Of a stretch of 64,000 bases of DNA, positions 21,866-31,540 are shown in pieces. The stretch is from assembly GCF_905171765.1 (NCBI RefSeq), contig NC_053392.1:110132465-110196464 (forward strand), in the 5' to 3' direction. This DNA comes from Bufo bufo. Its lineage: Eukaryota > Chordata > Amphibia > Anura > Bufonidae. The first letter of the stretch is position 1; every line of letters begins with the position of its first letter. The translations under genes were made by a program, and so were the position numbers. The notes below the pieces were generated by a model that made no database searches, was not told the origin of the DNA, and was given only the letters and a program-made list of their open reading frames with translations.

Positions 21866-23428
21866 CACTACGTGCAGAATTATTAGACAAATGAGTATTT
21901 TGACCACATCATCCTCTTTATGCATGTTGTCTTACTCCAAGCTGTATAGGCTCGAAAGCCTACTACCAATTAAGCATATTAGGTGATTTGCATCTCTGTA
22001 ATGAGAAGGGGTGTGGTCTAATGACATCAACACCCTATATTAGGTGTGCATAATTATTAGGCAACTTCCTTTCCTTTGGCAAAATGGGTCAAAAGAAGGA
22101 CTTGACAGGCTCAGAAAAGTCAAAAATAGTGAGATATCTTGCAGAGGGATGCAGCACTCTTAAAATTGCAAAGCTTCTGAAGCGTGATCATCGAACAATC
22201 AAGCGTTTCATTCAAAATAGTCAACAGGGTCGCAAGAGGCGTGTGGAAAAACCAAGGCGCAAAATAACTGCCCATGAACTGAGAAAAGTCAAGCGTGCAG
22301 CTGCCAAGATGCCACTTGCCACCAGTTTGGCCATATTTCAGAGCTGCAACATCACTGGAGTGCCCAAAAGCACAAGGTGTGCAATACTCAGAGACATGGC
22401 CAAGGTAAGAAAGGCTGAAAGACGACCACCACTGAACAAGACACACAAGCTGAAACGTCAAGACTGGGCCAAGAAATATCTCAAGACTGATTTCTCTAAG
22501 GTTTTATGGACTGATGAAATGAGAGTGAGTCTTGATGGGCCAGATGGATGGGCCCGTGGCTGGATTGGTAAAGGGCAGAGAGCTCCAGTCCGACTCAGAC
22601 GCCAGCAAGGTGGAGGTGGAGTACTGGTTTGGGCTGGTATCATCAAAGATGAGCTTGTGGGGCCTTTTCGGGTTGAGGATGGAGTCAAGCTCAACTCCCA
22701 GTCCTACTGCCAGTTTCTGGAAGACACCTTCTTCAAGCAGTGGTACAGGAAGAAGTCTGCATCCTTCAAGAAAAACATGATTTTCATGCAGGACAATGCT
22801 CCATCACACGCGTCCAAGTACTCCACAGCGTGGCTGGCAAGAAAGGGTATAAAAGAAGAAAATCTAATGACATGGCCTCCTTGTTCACCTGATCTGAACC
22901 CCATTGAGAACCTGTGGTCCATCATCAAATGTGAGATTTACAAGGAGGGAAAACAGTACACCTCTCTGAACAGTGTCTGGGAGGCTGTGGTTGCTGCTGG
23001 ACGCAATGTTGATGGTGAACAGATCAAAACACTGACAGAATCCATGGATGGCAGGCTTTTGAGTGTCCTTGCAAAGAAAGGTGGCTATATTGGTCACTGA
23101 TTTGTTTTTGATTTGTTTTTGAATGTCAGAAATGTATATTTGTGAATGTTGAGATGTTATATTGGTTTCACTGGTAAAAATAAATAATTGAAATGGGTAT
23201 ATATTTGTTTTTTGTTAAGTTGCCTAATAATTATGCACAGTAATAGTCACCTGCACGCACAGATATCCCCCTAAAATAGCTAAAACTAAAAACAAACTAA
23301 AAACTACTTCCAAAAATATTCAGCTTTGATATTAATGAGTTTTTTGGGTTCATTGAGAACATGGTTGTTGTTCAATAATAAAATTAATCCTCAAAAATAC
23401 AACTTGCCTAATAATTCTGCACTCCCTG
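21866..23428 (+). mobile_element. Tc1-type transposon, DD37E, complete
   Basis: It begins CACTACGTGCAGAATTATTAG and ends with the inverse of CAGGGAGTGCAGAATTATTA. It is flanked by the TA duplication (21864-21865 and 23429-23430). The uninterrupted relative at 25480-25500 shows the empty target. One transposase gene fills it. Confidence 0.9.
22084..23100 (+). CDS. Tc1-type transposase (DD37E), apparently intact
   Basis: An open frame of 338 residues, the usual Tc1 size, from ATG to TGA without breaks. It encodes the nuclear enzyme that cuts the element's inverted repeats and inserts it at TA. The N-terminal 110 residues hold paired-like helix-turn-helix motifs (IVRYLAEGCSTLKIAKLLKR, then TAHELRKVKRAA). 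The catalytic domain shows LWTDEMRVSLDG (first Asp), GGGGVLVWAGI, FMQDNAPSH (second Asp) and DLNPIENLW (Glu). I count 37 residues between the second Asp and the Glu, so DD37E rather than the classical DD34E. This spacing is known from the TRT (Traveler) family. It is the only undamaged transposase in the window, so recent activity is plausible. Confidence 0.93.
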   Translation: MGQKKDLTGSEKSKIVRYLAEGCSTLKIAKLLKRDHRTIKRFIQNSQQGRKRRVEKPRRKITAHELRKVKRAAAKMPLATSLAIFQSCNITGVPKSTRCAILRDMAKVRKAERRPPLNKTHKLKRQDWAKKYLKTDFSKVLWTDEMRVSLDGPDGWARGWIGKGQRAPVRLRRQQGGGGVLVWAGIIKDELVGPFRVEDGVKLNSQSYCQFLEDTFFKQWYRKKSASFKKNMIFMQDNAPSHASKYSTAWLARKGIKEENLMTWPPCSPDLNPIENLWSIIKCEIYKEGKQYTSLNSVWEAVVAAGRNVDGEQIKTLTESMDGRLLSVLAKKGGYIGH

Positions 23429-23639
23429 TACTATGGATAGCCCCTGGCCCTATCTTATATGAAGGATGGCCTTATGCCTATCCCATGCATGCTTAAACTC
23501 CTCCACTGTATTTGCAGCTACCACTTCTGCAGGAAGGCTATTCCATGCATCCACTACTCTCTCAGTAAAGTAATACTTCCTGATATACTATAGGATCGCG
23601 ATCCCCCGCCTCCCCTTGAATAATCATTGGCGTCTAGTG

Positions 23640-23830
23640 GGTATACCAGGGTGCCAGCACATTGCTGGCACCCTGGTATAAACGGCTGACATCTGTGCTG
23701 CGATGTCAGCCGTTTAACCCTTTCCATACCGCGGTCCGTACGGACCGCTGTATGGAAAAGGTTAACAGCGCAGGGAGCTCCCTCCCTCTCCCATCGGGGG
23801 GCTGCTGTGCCTTTGCAGCCCCCCGATGGG
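23640..23830. repeat. Second hairpin array of the TTAA element
   Basis: Four successive hairpins: ccagggtgccagca with tgctggcaccctgg; aaacggctgacatc with gatgtcagccgttt; ttccataccgcggtcc with ggaccgctgtatggaa (one mismatch); catcggggggctgc with gcagccccccgatg. The same array recurs at 51580-51710 and 60160-60350. Confidence 0.85.
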
Positions 23831-25089
23831 AGAGAGCCCCTAGACAGCCCCCCGACAGCCCCGTCCTTACCCTTCCCCATCTGCGAAGTTCTGAACAGTA
23901 CTGAGCAGACGGGGAAGGTTCCCATGGAAACAGGACGCCTCTCAGGTGTCCTGCTGTCCATGGTGCTGAACAGATCTTTGCTAAAAGGCATAGATCTGTT
24001 CAGACAAAGTGTAAAATACAGTACAGTACAATATATATTGTACTGTACTGTATTATACAGACATCAGACCCACTGGATCTTCAAGAACCAAGTTGGTCTG
24101 GGTCAAAAAGAGAGTGAAAAAAGTGAAAATAAAGTAAAAATCAAATAACACATTTATCACTGATTAAAAATGAAAAAAATAAAATTCCCTACACATGTTT
24201 GGTATCGCCGCGTCCGTAACGACCTGATATATAAAACGGTCATGAAACTTTACCCGAACGGTAAACGCCATAAAAATAAAAAATAAAAAACTTTGATGAA
24301 ATTGAAATTTTGACCACCTTACTTCCCAAAAAAGGTAATAAAAGTGATCAAAAAAGTCGTATGTACGCCAAAATTGTAACAATCAAACAGTCATCTCATC
24401 CCGCAAAAATCATACCCTACCCAAGATAATCTCCCCAAAGCTGAAAAAACTATGGCTCTTAGACTATGGAAACACTAAAACAAGATTTTTTTTGTTTCAA
24501 AAATGAAATCATTGTGTAAAACTTACATAAATAAAAAAAGTATACATATTAGGTATCGCCGCGTCCGTATCGACCGGCTCTATAAAAATATCACATGACC
24601 TAACCCCTCAGGTGACCACCTTAAAAAAAAAAAAAAAGAAAACGGTGTAAAAAAAGCTATTTTTTGCCATCTTACGTCACAAAAAGTGTAATAGCAAGCG
24701 ATCAAAAAGTCTTATGCACCCCAAAATAGTGCCACCGTCATCTCATCCCGCAAAAAATGAGACCCTACTTAAGATAATCGCCCAAAAACTGAAAAAACTA
24801 TGGCTCTTAGACTATGGAGACACTAAAACTTTTTTTTGTTTTAAAAATTAATTCATTGTGTAAAACTTACATAAATAAAAAAAATTGTATACATATTAGG
24901 TATCGCCACGTCCGTGACAACCTGCTCTATAAAATTACCACATGATCTAACCTGTCAGATGAATGTTGTAAATAACAAAAAAAAACGGTGCCAAAAAAGC
25001 TATTTATTGTTACCTTGCCGCACAAAAAGTGTAATATAGAGCAACCAAAAATCATATGTACCCTAAACTAGTACCAACAAAACTGCCAC

Positions 25090-27070
25090 CCTATCCCGTA
25101 GTTTCTAAAATGGGGTCACTTTTTTGAATTTTCTACTCTAGAGGTGCATCAGGGGGGCTTCAAATGGGACATGGTGTCAATAAAAACAGTCCAGCAAAAT
25201 CTGCCTTCCAAAAACCGTATGGCATTCCTTTCCTTCTGCGCCCTGCCGTGTGCCCGTACAGCAGTTTACGACCACATATGGGGTGTTTCTGTAAACTACA
25301 GAATCAGGGCCATAAATAATGAGTTTTGCTTGGCTGTTAACCCTTGCTTTGTAACTGGAAAAAAAATATTTAAATGGAAAATCTGCCAAAAAAGTGAAAT
25401 TTTGAAATTGTATCTCATAGAAACATAGAAACATAGAATGTGTCGGCAGATAAGAACCATTTGGCCCATCTAGTCTGCCCAATATATCTGAATACTATGG
25501 ATAGCCCCTGGCCCTATCTTATATGAAGGATAGCATTATGCCTATCCCATGCATGCTTAAACCCCTTCACTGTATTTGCAGCTACCACTTCTGCAGGAAG
25601 GCTATTCCATGCATCCACTACTCTCTCAGTAAAGTAATACTTCCTTATATTACTTTTAAACCTTTGCCCCTCTAATTTAAAACTGTGTCCTCTTGTGGTA
25701 GTTTTTCTTCTTTTAAATATGCTCTCCTCCTTTACCGAGTTGATTCCCTTTATGTATTTAAAAGTTTCTATCATATCCCCTCTGTCTCTTCTTTCTTCCA
25801 AGCTATACATGTTATCTCTATTTTCCATTAAATCTTGTGCAACACCTAAAGGGTTAACAAAGTTTGTAAAATCAGTTTTGAATACCTTGAGGGGTGTAGT
25901 TTCTTAGATGGGGTCACTTTTATGGAGTTTCTACTCTAGGGGTGCATCAGGGGGGCTTCAAATGGGACATGGTGTAAAAAAAAACAGTCCAGCAAAATCT
26001 GCCTTCCAAAAACCGTATGGCATTCCTTTCCTTCTGCGCCCTACCGTGTGCCCGTACAGCAGTTTACGACCACATATGGGGTGTTTCTGTAAACTACAGA
26101 ATCAGGGCCATAAATAATGAGTTTTGTTTGGCTGTTAACCCTTGCTTTGTAACTGGAAAAAAATATTAAAATGGAAAATCTGCCAAAAAAGTGAAATTTT
26201 GAAATTGTATCTCTATTTTCCATTAAATCTTGTGCAACACCTAAAGGGTTAACAAAGTTTGTAAAATCAGTTTTGAATACCTTGAGGGGTGTAGTTTCTT
26301 AGATGAGGTCACTTTTATGGAGTTTCTACTCTAGGGGTGCATCAGGGGGGCTTCAAATGGGACATGGTGTCAAAAAACCAGTCCAGCAAAACCTGCCTTC
26401 CAAAAACCATATGGTGCACCTTTCACTCTACGCCCCGCTGTGTGGCCGTACAGTAGTTTACGGCCACATATTGGGTGTTTCTGTAAACGGCAGAGTCAGG
26501 GCAATAAAGATACATTCTTGTTTGGCTGTTAACCCTTGCTTTGTTAGTGGAAAAAATGGGTTAAAATGGAAAATTAGGCAAAAAAATGAAATTCTCAAAT
26601 TTCATCCCCATTTGCCAATAACTCTTGTGCAACACCTAAAGGGTTAATGAAGTTTGTAAAATCAGTTTTGAATACCTTGAGGGGTGTAGTTTCTTAGATG
26701 GGGTCACTTTTATGGAGTTTCTACTCTAGGGTTGCATCAGGGGGGCTTCAAATGGGACATGGTGTCAAAAAACCAGTCCAGCAAAACCTGCCTTCCAAAA
26801 ACCATATGGCGCACCTTTCACTCTACGCCCCGCTGTGTGGCCGTACAGTAGTTTACGGCCACATATTGGGTGTTTCTGTAAACGGCAGAGTCAGGGCAAT
26901 AAAGATACAGTCTTGTTTGGCTGTTAACCCTTGCTTTGTTAGTGGAAAAAATGGGTTAAAATGGAAAATTAAGCAAAAAAATGAAATTCGCTAATTTCTT
27001 CCCCATTTGCCAATAACTCTTGTGCAACACCTAAAGGGTTAACAAAGTTTGTAAAATCAGTTTTGAATAC
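25090..27070. repeat. ~390-bp tandem units inside the TTAA element
   Basis: Four units, each with ggggtgcatcaggggggctt, a gtacag-gtttacg-ccacata stretch, gctgttaacccttgctttgt and cttgtgcaacacctaaaggg. Units start near 25100 (interrupted by a LINE fragment), 25890, 26290 and 26680. The same units occur at 52780-53560, 61790-62560 and, reversed, at 58440-58860. They give short look-alike open frames of 60-115 codons, but these differ between copies at start and stop, so I do not call them genes. Confidence 0.75.
25417..25812 (-). mobile_element. 3' end of a CR1/L2-like non-LTR retrotransposon
   Basis: An exact 6-bp duplication tatctc flanks the insert (25411-25416 and 25813-25818). The uninterrupted unit at about 26208 shows the empty site. 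On the minus strand it encodes the C-terminal tail of a reverse-transcriptase ORF, with MYSLEERRDRGDMIETFKYI, RGHSFKLEGQRF, RKYYFTERVVDAWNSLP and the following AEVV. This pattern is seen at the ORF2 end of CR1/L2/Jockey-type LINEs. It ends in a short (atgtttct)n tail. Heavily 5'-truncated, as is usual for LINE insertions. Confidence 0.8.
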
Positions 27071-27594
27071 CTTGAGGGGTGCAGTTTATAGAATGGGGTC
27101 ATTTTTGGTTGGTTTCTATTATGTAAGCCTCGCAAAGTGACTTCAGAGCTGTAGTGGTCCCTAAAAATTGGGTTTTTGTAAATTTCTGAAAAATTTCAAG
27201 ATTTGCTTCTAAACTTCTAAGCCTTGTAACATCCCCAAAAAATAAGATATCATTCCCAAAATAATTCAAACATGAAGTAGACATATGGGGAAAGTAAAGT
27301 CATCACAATTTTTAGGGGTATTATTATGTATTACAGAAGTAGAGAAACTGAAACTTTGAAATTTACAAATTTTTCCAAATTTTTGTTAAATTAGGTATTT
27401 TTTTGACTTTTGACTTTTTTTTACTTCATTTTACCAGTGTCATGAAGTACAATATGTGACGAAAAAACAATCTCAGAACGGCCTGGATAAGTCAAAGCGT
27501 TTTAAAGTTATCAGCACTTAAAGTGACACTGGTCAGATTTGCAAAAAATGGCCTGGTCCTAAGGTGTAATAAGGCTGTGTCCTTAAGGGGTTAA

Positions 27595-27842
27595 GGGCCT
27601 TAATCATACCCAGTGTCACCCATAGCCAGTCTCCTGTCCCCCTTAATCATACCCTGTCACCTTTACCCAGTCCCCTGCCTCCCTTAATTATACCCAGTGT
27701 CAGCCAAAGCCAGTCCCCTGCCCCTTAATCATACCCAGTGTCACCCTTATCCAGTCCCCTGCCCCCTTAATCATACCCAGTGTCTGTCACCCTTATCCAG
27801 TTCCCTGCCCCCCTTAATTAGACTCTGCCCCCATTTAATGAA
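27595..27842. repeat. Minisatellite, right arm
   Basis: ~40-bp units reading ttaatcatacccagtgtcac, which are the inverse of the arm at 21060-21358. The two arms flank the TTAA element as a ~240-bp imperfect inverted repeat. Confidence 0.78.
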
Positions 27843-27899
27843 AGATATTTGGTAAAAAAAAAAAACAAAAAAAAACAATAAGAACAGGTACTCACTATT

Positions 27900-28195
27900 T
27901 GAAGTCTTCTGCTCCCTCCCTGTCTGCAGAGCACCGGCCGCCGCCCTCACACATTGAGCGGATCCTTCCGCGGCTCTCTGTGAAGGCGCAGCACTTGGAC
28001 GCTGCGCCTGCGCCCCTAAGCTCCTCCTCCACACTCCAGAACCTGACATGGCAGCTGCAGCGGCTCAGCTCGCCAGGCTCGCCTCACACAATCTCGGGCC
28101 GGCCTGCTGTAAGAGACCGACTGCTAGCTGTGTCGGCCACTGGGGCGTCCCTGTTGCCATGGCGCTCTGTGCGGCCGCACAGCTCGCACACCCCA
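27900..28195. other. GC- and CpG-rich block of unknown origin inside hAT-B
   Basis: A roughly 300-bp CpG-rich block lies between the AT-rich minisatellite and the ~100-bp repeats of hAT-B. It contains ctgcgcctgcgcccc and ggcagctgcagcggctcagc and is open for 60-125 codons on both strands. No protein family is recognised. It may be a captured host promoter or first-exon segment, or simply part of the transposon. Confidence 0.4.
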
Positions 28196-28199
28196 AAGG

Positions 28200-28580
28200 C
28201 CGGCCTGGCTGCAATATTAAGTGCTTTGCCCAAAATGGGTGTTTTTTTTAAACCCAGAATATTATTGCTGTAGTTCAAGCTTGTATCTCACACTGACAGA
28301 TGCAGACAAGGCCGCAAATATTTTTTTTTTAAAACCCAGAACAGAATATGACAGCAGTATATAACGCTTGAATTTCACACTGACAGATGCAGCAAGGGCT
28401 GTAAAATTTTGTATTTTGCCCAAAAAGGGTGTTTTTTAAAACCCAGAAAATTATTGCTGTATTTCTAGCTCAACTTGCACATTGACTAATGCGGCATAGT
28501 CCCCAGATGGAGGATATTGCCAAAAATGGGTGTTTTTTAAAACCCAGAATATAATTGCAGTATTTCAAGCTTCTATTTGA
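28200..28580. repeat. ~100-bp tandem repeats, right block of hAT-B
   Basis: Further units with ctcacactgacagatgcag and cccaaaatgggtgtttttt, homologous to 14160-14760. They precede the right terminus of hAT-B at 29102. Confidence 0.75.
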
Positions 28581-29588
28581 CTGTCACATATGCTGTGCTG
28601 GTGCACAGAACTTCTATGAAATGGCCGCGGCCGCCCACCTAACTAACAGACGGATAAAAGTTTATTTTTCTGGGTCACTGGGCTCAGGGCAGGGTAAAAA
28701 GATTGTGCACTGCACCCACAAAACTAAATCTAGGTAGATTGCTGAGTTAACAAGCACTTCTGATTAAAGATTCTGTCCTATTCTCTCCCTCACAGCAGCA
28801 GCATCCTATCCCTACACTAATCAGAGCAGAGTGACGTGCAGCGCTACGTGACTCCAGCTTATATAGAGGCTGGGTCACATGATGCACTGGCCAATCACAG
28901 CCGTGCCATTAGTAGGCATGGCTGTGATGGCTTCTAAGGGGCACAGAGTTAAACGCTTGTTGATTGGCTGCTCTGCAGCCTTTCAAAAAGTGCCATTAAC
29001 TCGCCGAACACCGAACTGAATCCGAACTTTTACTGAAATGTTCCGTTTCGAGTCCGGGGTCCAAAAATCCTAAACTTTACAGTTCGGGTTCGCTCAACCC
29101 TACTTATATATATATATATATAATACAGATAGTTGGTGGAAGAGAGTCAGTGTAGGTTATATCCTGATATAGTGTAGCTGTTGCAGTGCAGTGTGTTAGG
29201 TAGTGTGATAGGTTCTGCTGTCTATACATACATGCAGACCTGCTGAAATGTGAAGTTTCACGTATTGCGCCAAAATATTTGCATCATTAGTGCCAATTAG
29301 CGCATTCGTGAATGTATTGGAGAACTCTAACTGCATATAAAGCCATTTTTAATGTTCTGCCATGCCAACCATTTTCTCTAGTCTCAGGAAACTTCTAGTA
29401 GCTTGGAAAATTTAGCAAAAGTGACCCACACCTGTATTTTGCGCGCATTAAGCGAATATTACATTGCCAATTTTTCGCAATCAAGAAAATAATCTTGAAT
29501 TTGAGAATATATGACGAATATTTGCCCAAATATTTGTGAAATATCGCAAATTTGAATGTCGCCCCTGCAGCTAATCACTACTCAGAAG

Positions 29589-30355
29589 CCACAGACACCA
29601 TTATAAGCTTAGCTTGTGTTGTGAGAGGAGGTGTGTGGGGTTTCTCAGGCAGAAAGTAATTACAGACAAAAGCCAGCAATTAGAGATGAGAGAAGTTTTC
29701 AAAAATCGATTTGGTTACTTTGCCAAAATTCGCCAAGAAATTCACTTCATTATGAATCAATTCATCATGAAGTTCATTAAATCAGGCCTATCCTGGCCTG
29801 CAGGTAAAATATAGGGATAATGTATCTTGGTGTACATCACTGCACCGTACAGCAAGACCAGCTCTAAACTCAAATTTCTTAACTCTTTGCGTTATCTTGA
29901 GACAAAAGCCATTGAAAAGCAATTGAAGGTGTTTGCTTAGATTAGATAACACAACTCAGAAATCTCAGAAAACAGGAGTGTTTGCTCCATCCATAGTCCA
30001 TTCTGGTAGCTATGTGTGTCAGAATAACAGGCAGGTCCCATAAATTACATAGTTAATATGGTTGAAAAAAAACATAAGTCCATCAAGTTCAACCAAGTAC
30101 ATGTGCATCATCGTGCTGGCAAACAACAGTCCTAGCTAAACCAAATGAAAAGCATACAGCAGCCTAAAGTAAAGCAAATAAAATACTGTGCACCCCTGCA
30201 GGAGCTGTCTCCCAATGACTCCTTAGTGGAGAAAAATAAGGAACCAGCTCTAAAGTAGTGGAGATAAAAAAGGTTCTTTTAATTCATGTTGTGGTCGTCC
30301 AAACACATGCTTTTGAATCTCTTCTGTCAGCTGTGGAATGACTGTGCATTACTAT
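29589..30355. other. Decayed repeats, no gene
   Basis: About 29675-29800 holds hAT-MITE-like motifs (tagagatgagagaagttttc). 30040-30110 holds acatagttaatatggttg followed by cataagtccatcaagttcaa, a short interspersed motif resembling a LINE 3' remnant. The rest is unassigned. Confidence 0.4.
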
Positions 30356-30608
30356 TGTTATGGATATGAGACTGAAAGATCTGAAGCCAGTACAAGATGG
30401 CGCTGGCATGCAGGACTACTCCCCACTTAGCTATAGTTTACATTCCTTAGCTATACTAATTGCTCAGAAGTGAAAATGTTTTTTTGTATAATGACCAATG
30501 GAACAATGCCCCGAGCCTCAGGGGAGCGTCCCCTCTGATGTACATATATACTGCTTAACTTCCTCTAATAAAGGAGAGAATTTTGCTTTGATCCTTAAAG
30601 AGGTGTCA
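30356..30608 (+). mobile_element. Possible LTR remnant of an older retroelement
   Basis: It begins tgttatggatatg, contains acatatatac (TATA-like) about 50 bp before aataaagg (polyadenylation-like), and ends ggtgtca. This order fits the U3-R-U5 layout of an LTR. The matching partner LTR and a primer-binding site are not identified, so this is tentative. Gypsy-1 is inserted just 3' of it. Confidence 0.3.
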
Positions 30609-30617
30609 GTGTGATGT

Positions 30618-31465
30618 TGTAGTGGTTAGAGGAGGGAGAGACCGCAAAACAGGATTCAAGTACAGTACAACGGAAAAGGAGACTGAAGCAAAAGCCGGCT
30701 TTATTAAAGAACCAAATGTAACTGCCGGACAAGCTGACTAACAATACAGTACCACTGCACCAGAGGCGCAATGGGTCAATGACAGGAATGGTATTAACAG
30801 GTGAACATAAGACAACAACAATGGCAATGGAGTTTTGCATATACACAGAATGAGCTAAACAGGAATCAGTCAGCTTGCAGGCTACTCTCAACACTTATTC
30901 CCTATCTAGCCCTGCTACCCAGGGTACGCTTCTACAGCGCACTGACTAAGTCCCTGACTCTATAACCTATCACAGGAAAGCACCGGTGCCACTCACAGTT
31001 CTGCAGATTCTCTTGGATCCAATAAGATGCAGTCTGGATCCAGGCCCGGTCGCTTGCTTGGCTGTCTTCCTCTCTCTGGTCACAGATCCAGCTCTCCACC
31101 TCTGGCAGGAGGGATCCGGCTGGTACTCATCTGGTACGGGTCTCTACACGGTCCAACTTCTTCTGGAACACACAGTGAAGTCCTCTGTGTGCAGCTCCAC
31201 AGCTGTCAGGAAAATCTCAGCTAAAATAGCCTCCTGCTGCTACAGTCTTTTGCTGTTATCTCTCAGCAGTCCATCTCTCTCTGTTATCTCAGCAACTTCT
31301 GGAACAGCCTGGGAAAAACTTCTTAACTTTTTCTTAGCCTCTGGTCAGCACAACTCAGGTTCCTGTTTAGTCATAGTGGCCTCTGGTGACCGGAGGGAAA
31401 CATGACAGTCTGCATAGATATAAGTGCTGGAAATGCTGCTGTTTGATTCAGGGCTGCCTCTTACA
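30618..31465 (-). repeat. Gypsy-1 3' LTR
   Basis: 848 bp, beginning tgtagtggttagagg and ending gcctcttaca on the + strand. By eye it differs from its partner at about 24 positions, all substitutions, so the insertion is not very recent. Confidence 0.9.
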
Positions 31466-31540
31466 TGCCTCCCCACTTAAAGGTGGCCGTCCTCGGCCTC
31501 GCTATATAGTCCATGGAAAACAAAGGGGTTAATGAAAAAT

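Larger units (their letters stand above)
21789..23592 (-). mobile_element. 3' end of a non-LTR retrotransposon, split by a Tc1 element
   Basis: It begins with repeated atagaaac units (the 3' tail read backwards) and cggcagataagaaccatttg, stops at the Tc1 insertion (21865), and resumes at 23431 with ctatggatagcccctggccc. The flanks ggatc (21784-21788) and ggatc (23593-23597) look like a short target duplication. It is homologous to the copy at 25417-25812. The minus strand encodes the end of a CR1/L2-like reverse transcriptase ORF. Confidence 0.7.
21363..27590. mobile_element. TTAA-target element with hairpin-rich left end (copy 1, complete)
   Basis: It begins ccccttaaggaca and ends tgtccttaagggg, perfect 13-bp inverted repeats, flanked by TTAA on both sides (21359-21362 and 27591-27594). 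TTAA duplication points to the piggyBac or Kolobok type of transposition; no transposase gene is seen inside. The left 300 bp and 23640-23830 consist of successive hairpins. The middle has repeated ggtatcgccgcgtccgta segments and the right third has ~390-bp tandem units. A LINE fragment carrying a Tc1 element, and a second LINE fragment, are inserted in it. Confidence 0.82.
9149..29102 (-). mobile_element. hAT-B transposon, complete ends, with multiple nested insertions
   Basis: The termini TAGAGTTGAGCG (9149) and CGCTCAACCCTA (ends 29102) are flanked by the exact 8-bp duplication cttatata (9141-9148 and 29103-29110). Its transposase reads on the minus strand. Removing the inserted solo LTR, hAT-C and TTAA element with their duplications leaves about 7.8 kb. 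From the left it contains duplicated 3' transposase sequence and two 18S-like segments, then the transposase pseudogene (11008-14158). Next come a ~100-bp tandem array, a minisatellite, a GC-rich block and more tandem repeats up to the right end. Confidence 0.8.
8827..29580. mobile_element. Outer hAT-type MITE, split by 20 kb of nested insertions
   Basis: The left end tagtgctgggtgcgat at 8827 and right end ctaatcacta at 29571-29580 are flanked by an exact 8-bp duplication, ctcagaag (8819-8826 and 29581-29588). The body is non-coding with ttcgaat/aatattcg motifs. It consists of about 320 bp (8827-9148) and about 480 bp (29103-29580), split by hAT-B. Removing hAT-B leaves a plausible ~0.8-kb MITE. 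This is the outermost and therefore oldest layer of the nest. Confidence 0.7.

Noticed and set aside
23554..23991. 145-codon minus-strand frame
   Set aside because: It runs through the hairpin array and its proline/arginine-rich translation reflects the GC-rich palindromes. It is not kept in the other copies.
25144..26994. Open frames of 94-114 codons with similar translations (GGLQMGHGVKK...)
   Set aside because: They recur only within the ~390-bp units of TTAA elements, with inconsistent starts and stops and no recognised domain. They are repeat-derived look-alikes.
27899..28273. Possible first exon (alanine-rich MAAAAAQLARL start)
   Set aside because: No splice donor, no family match, and it lies inside a transposon. 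Reported only as a CpG-rich block.
30986..31405. 139-codon frame present in both Gypsy-1 LTRs
   Set aside because: It lies entirely in the LTR on the antisense strand. Duplication of the LTR explains its recurrence. No known LTR-encoded protein resembles it.
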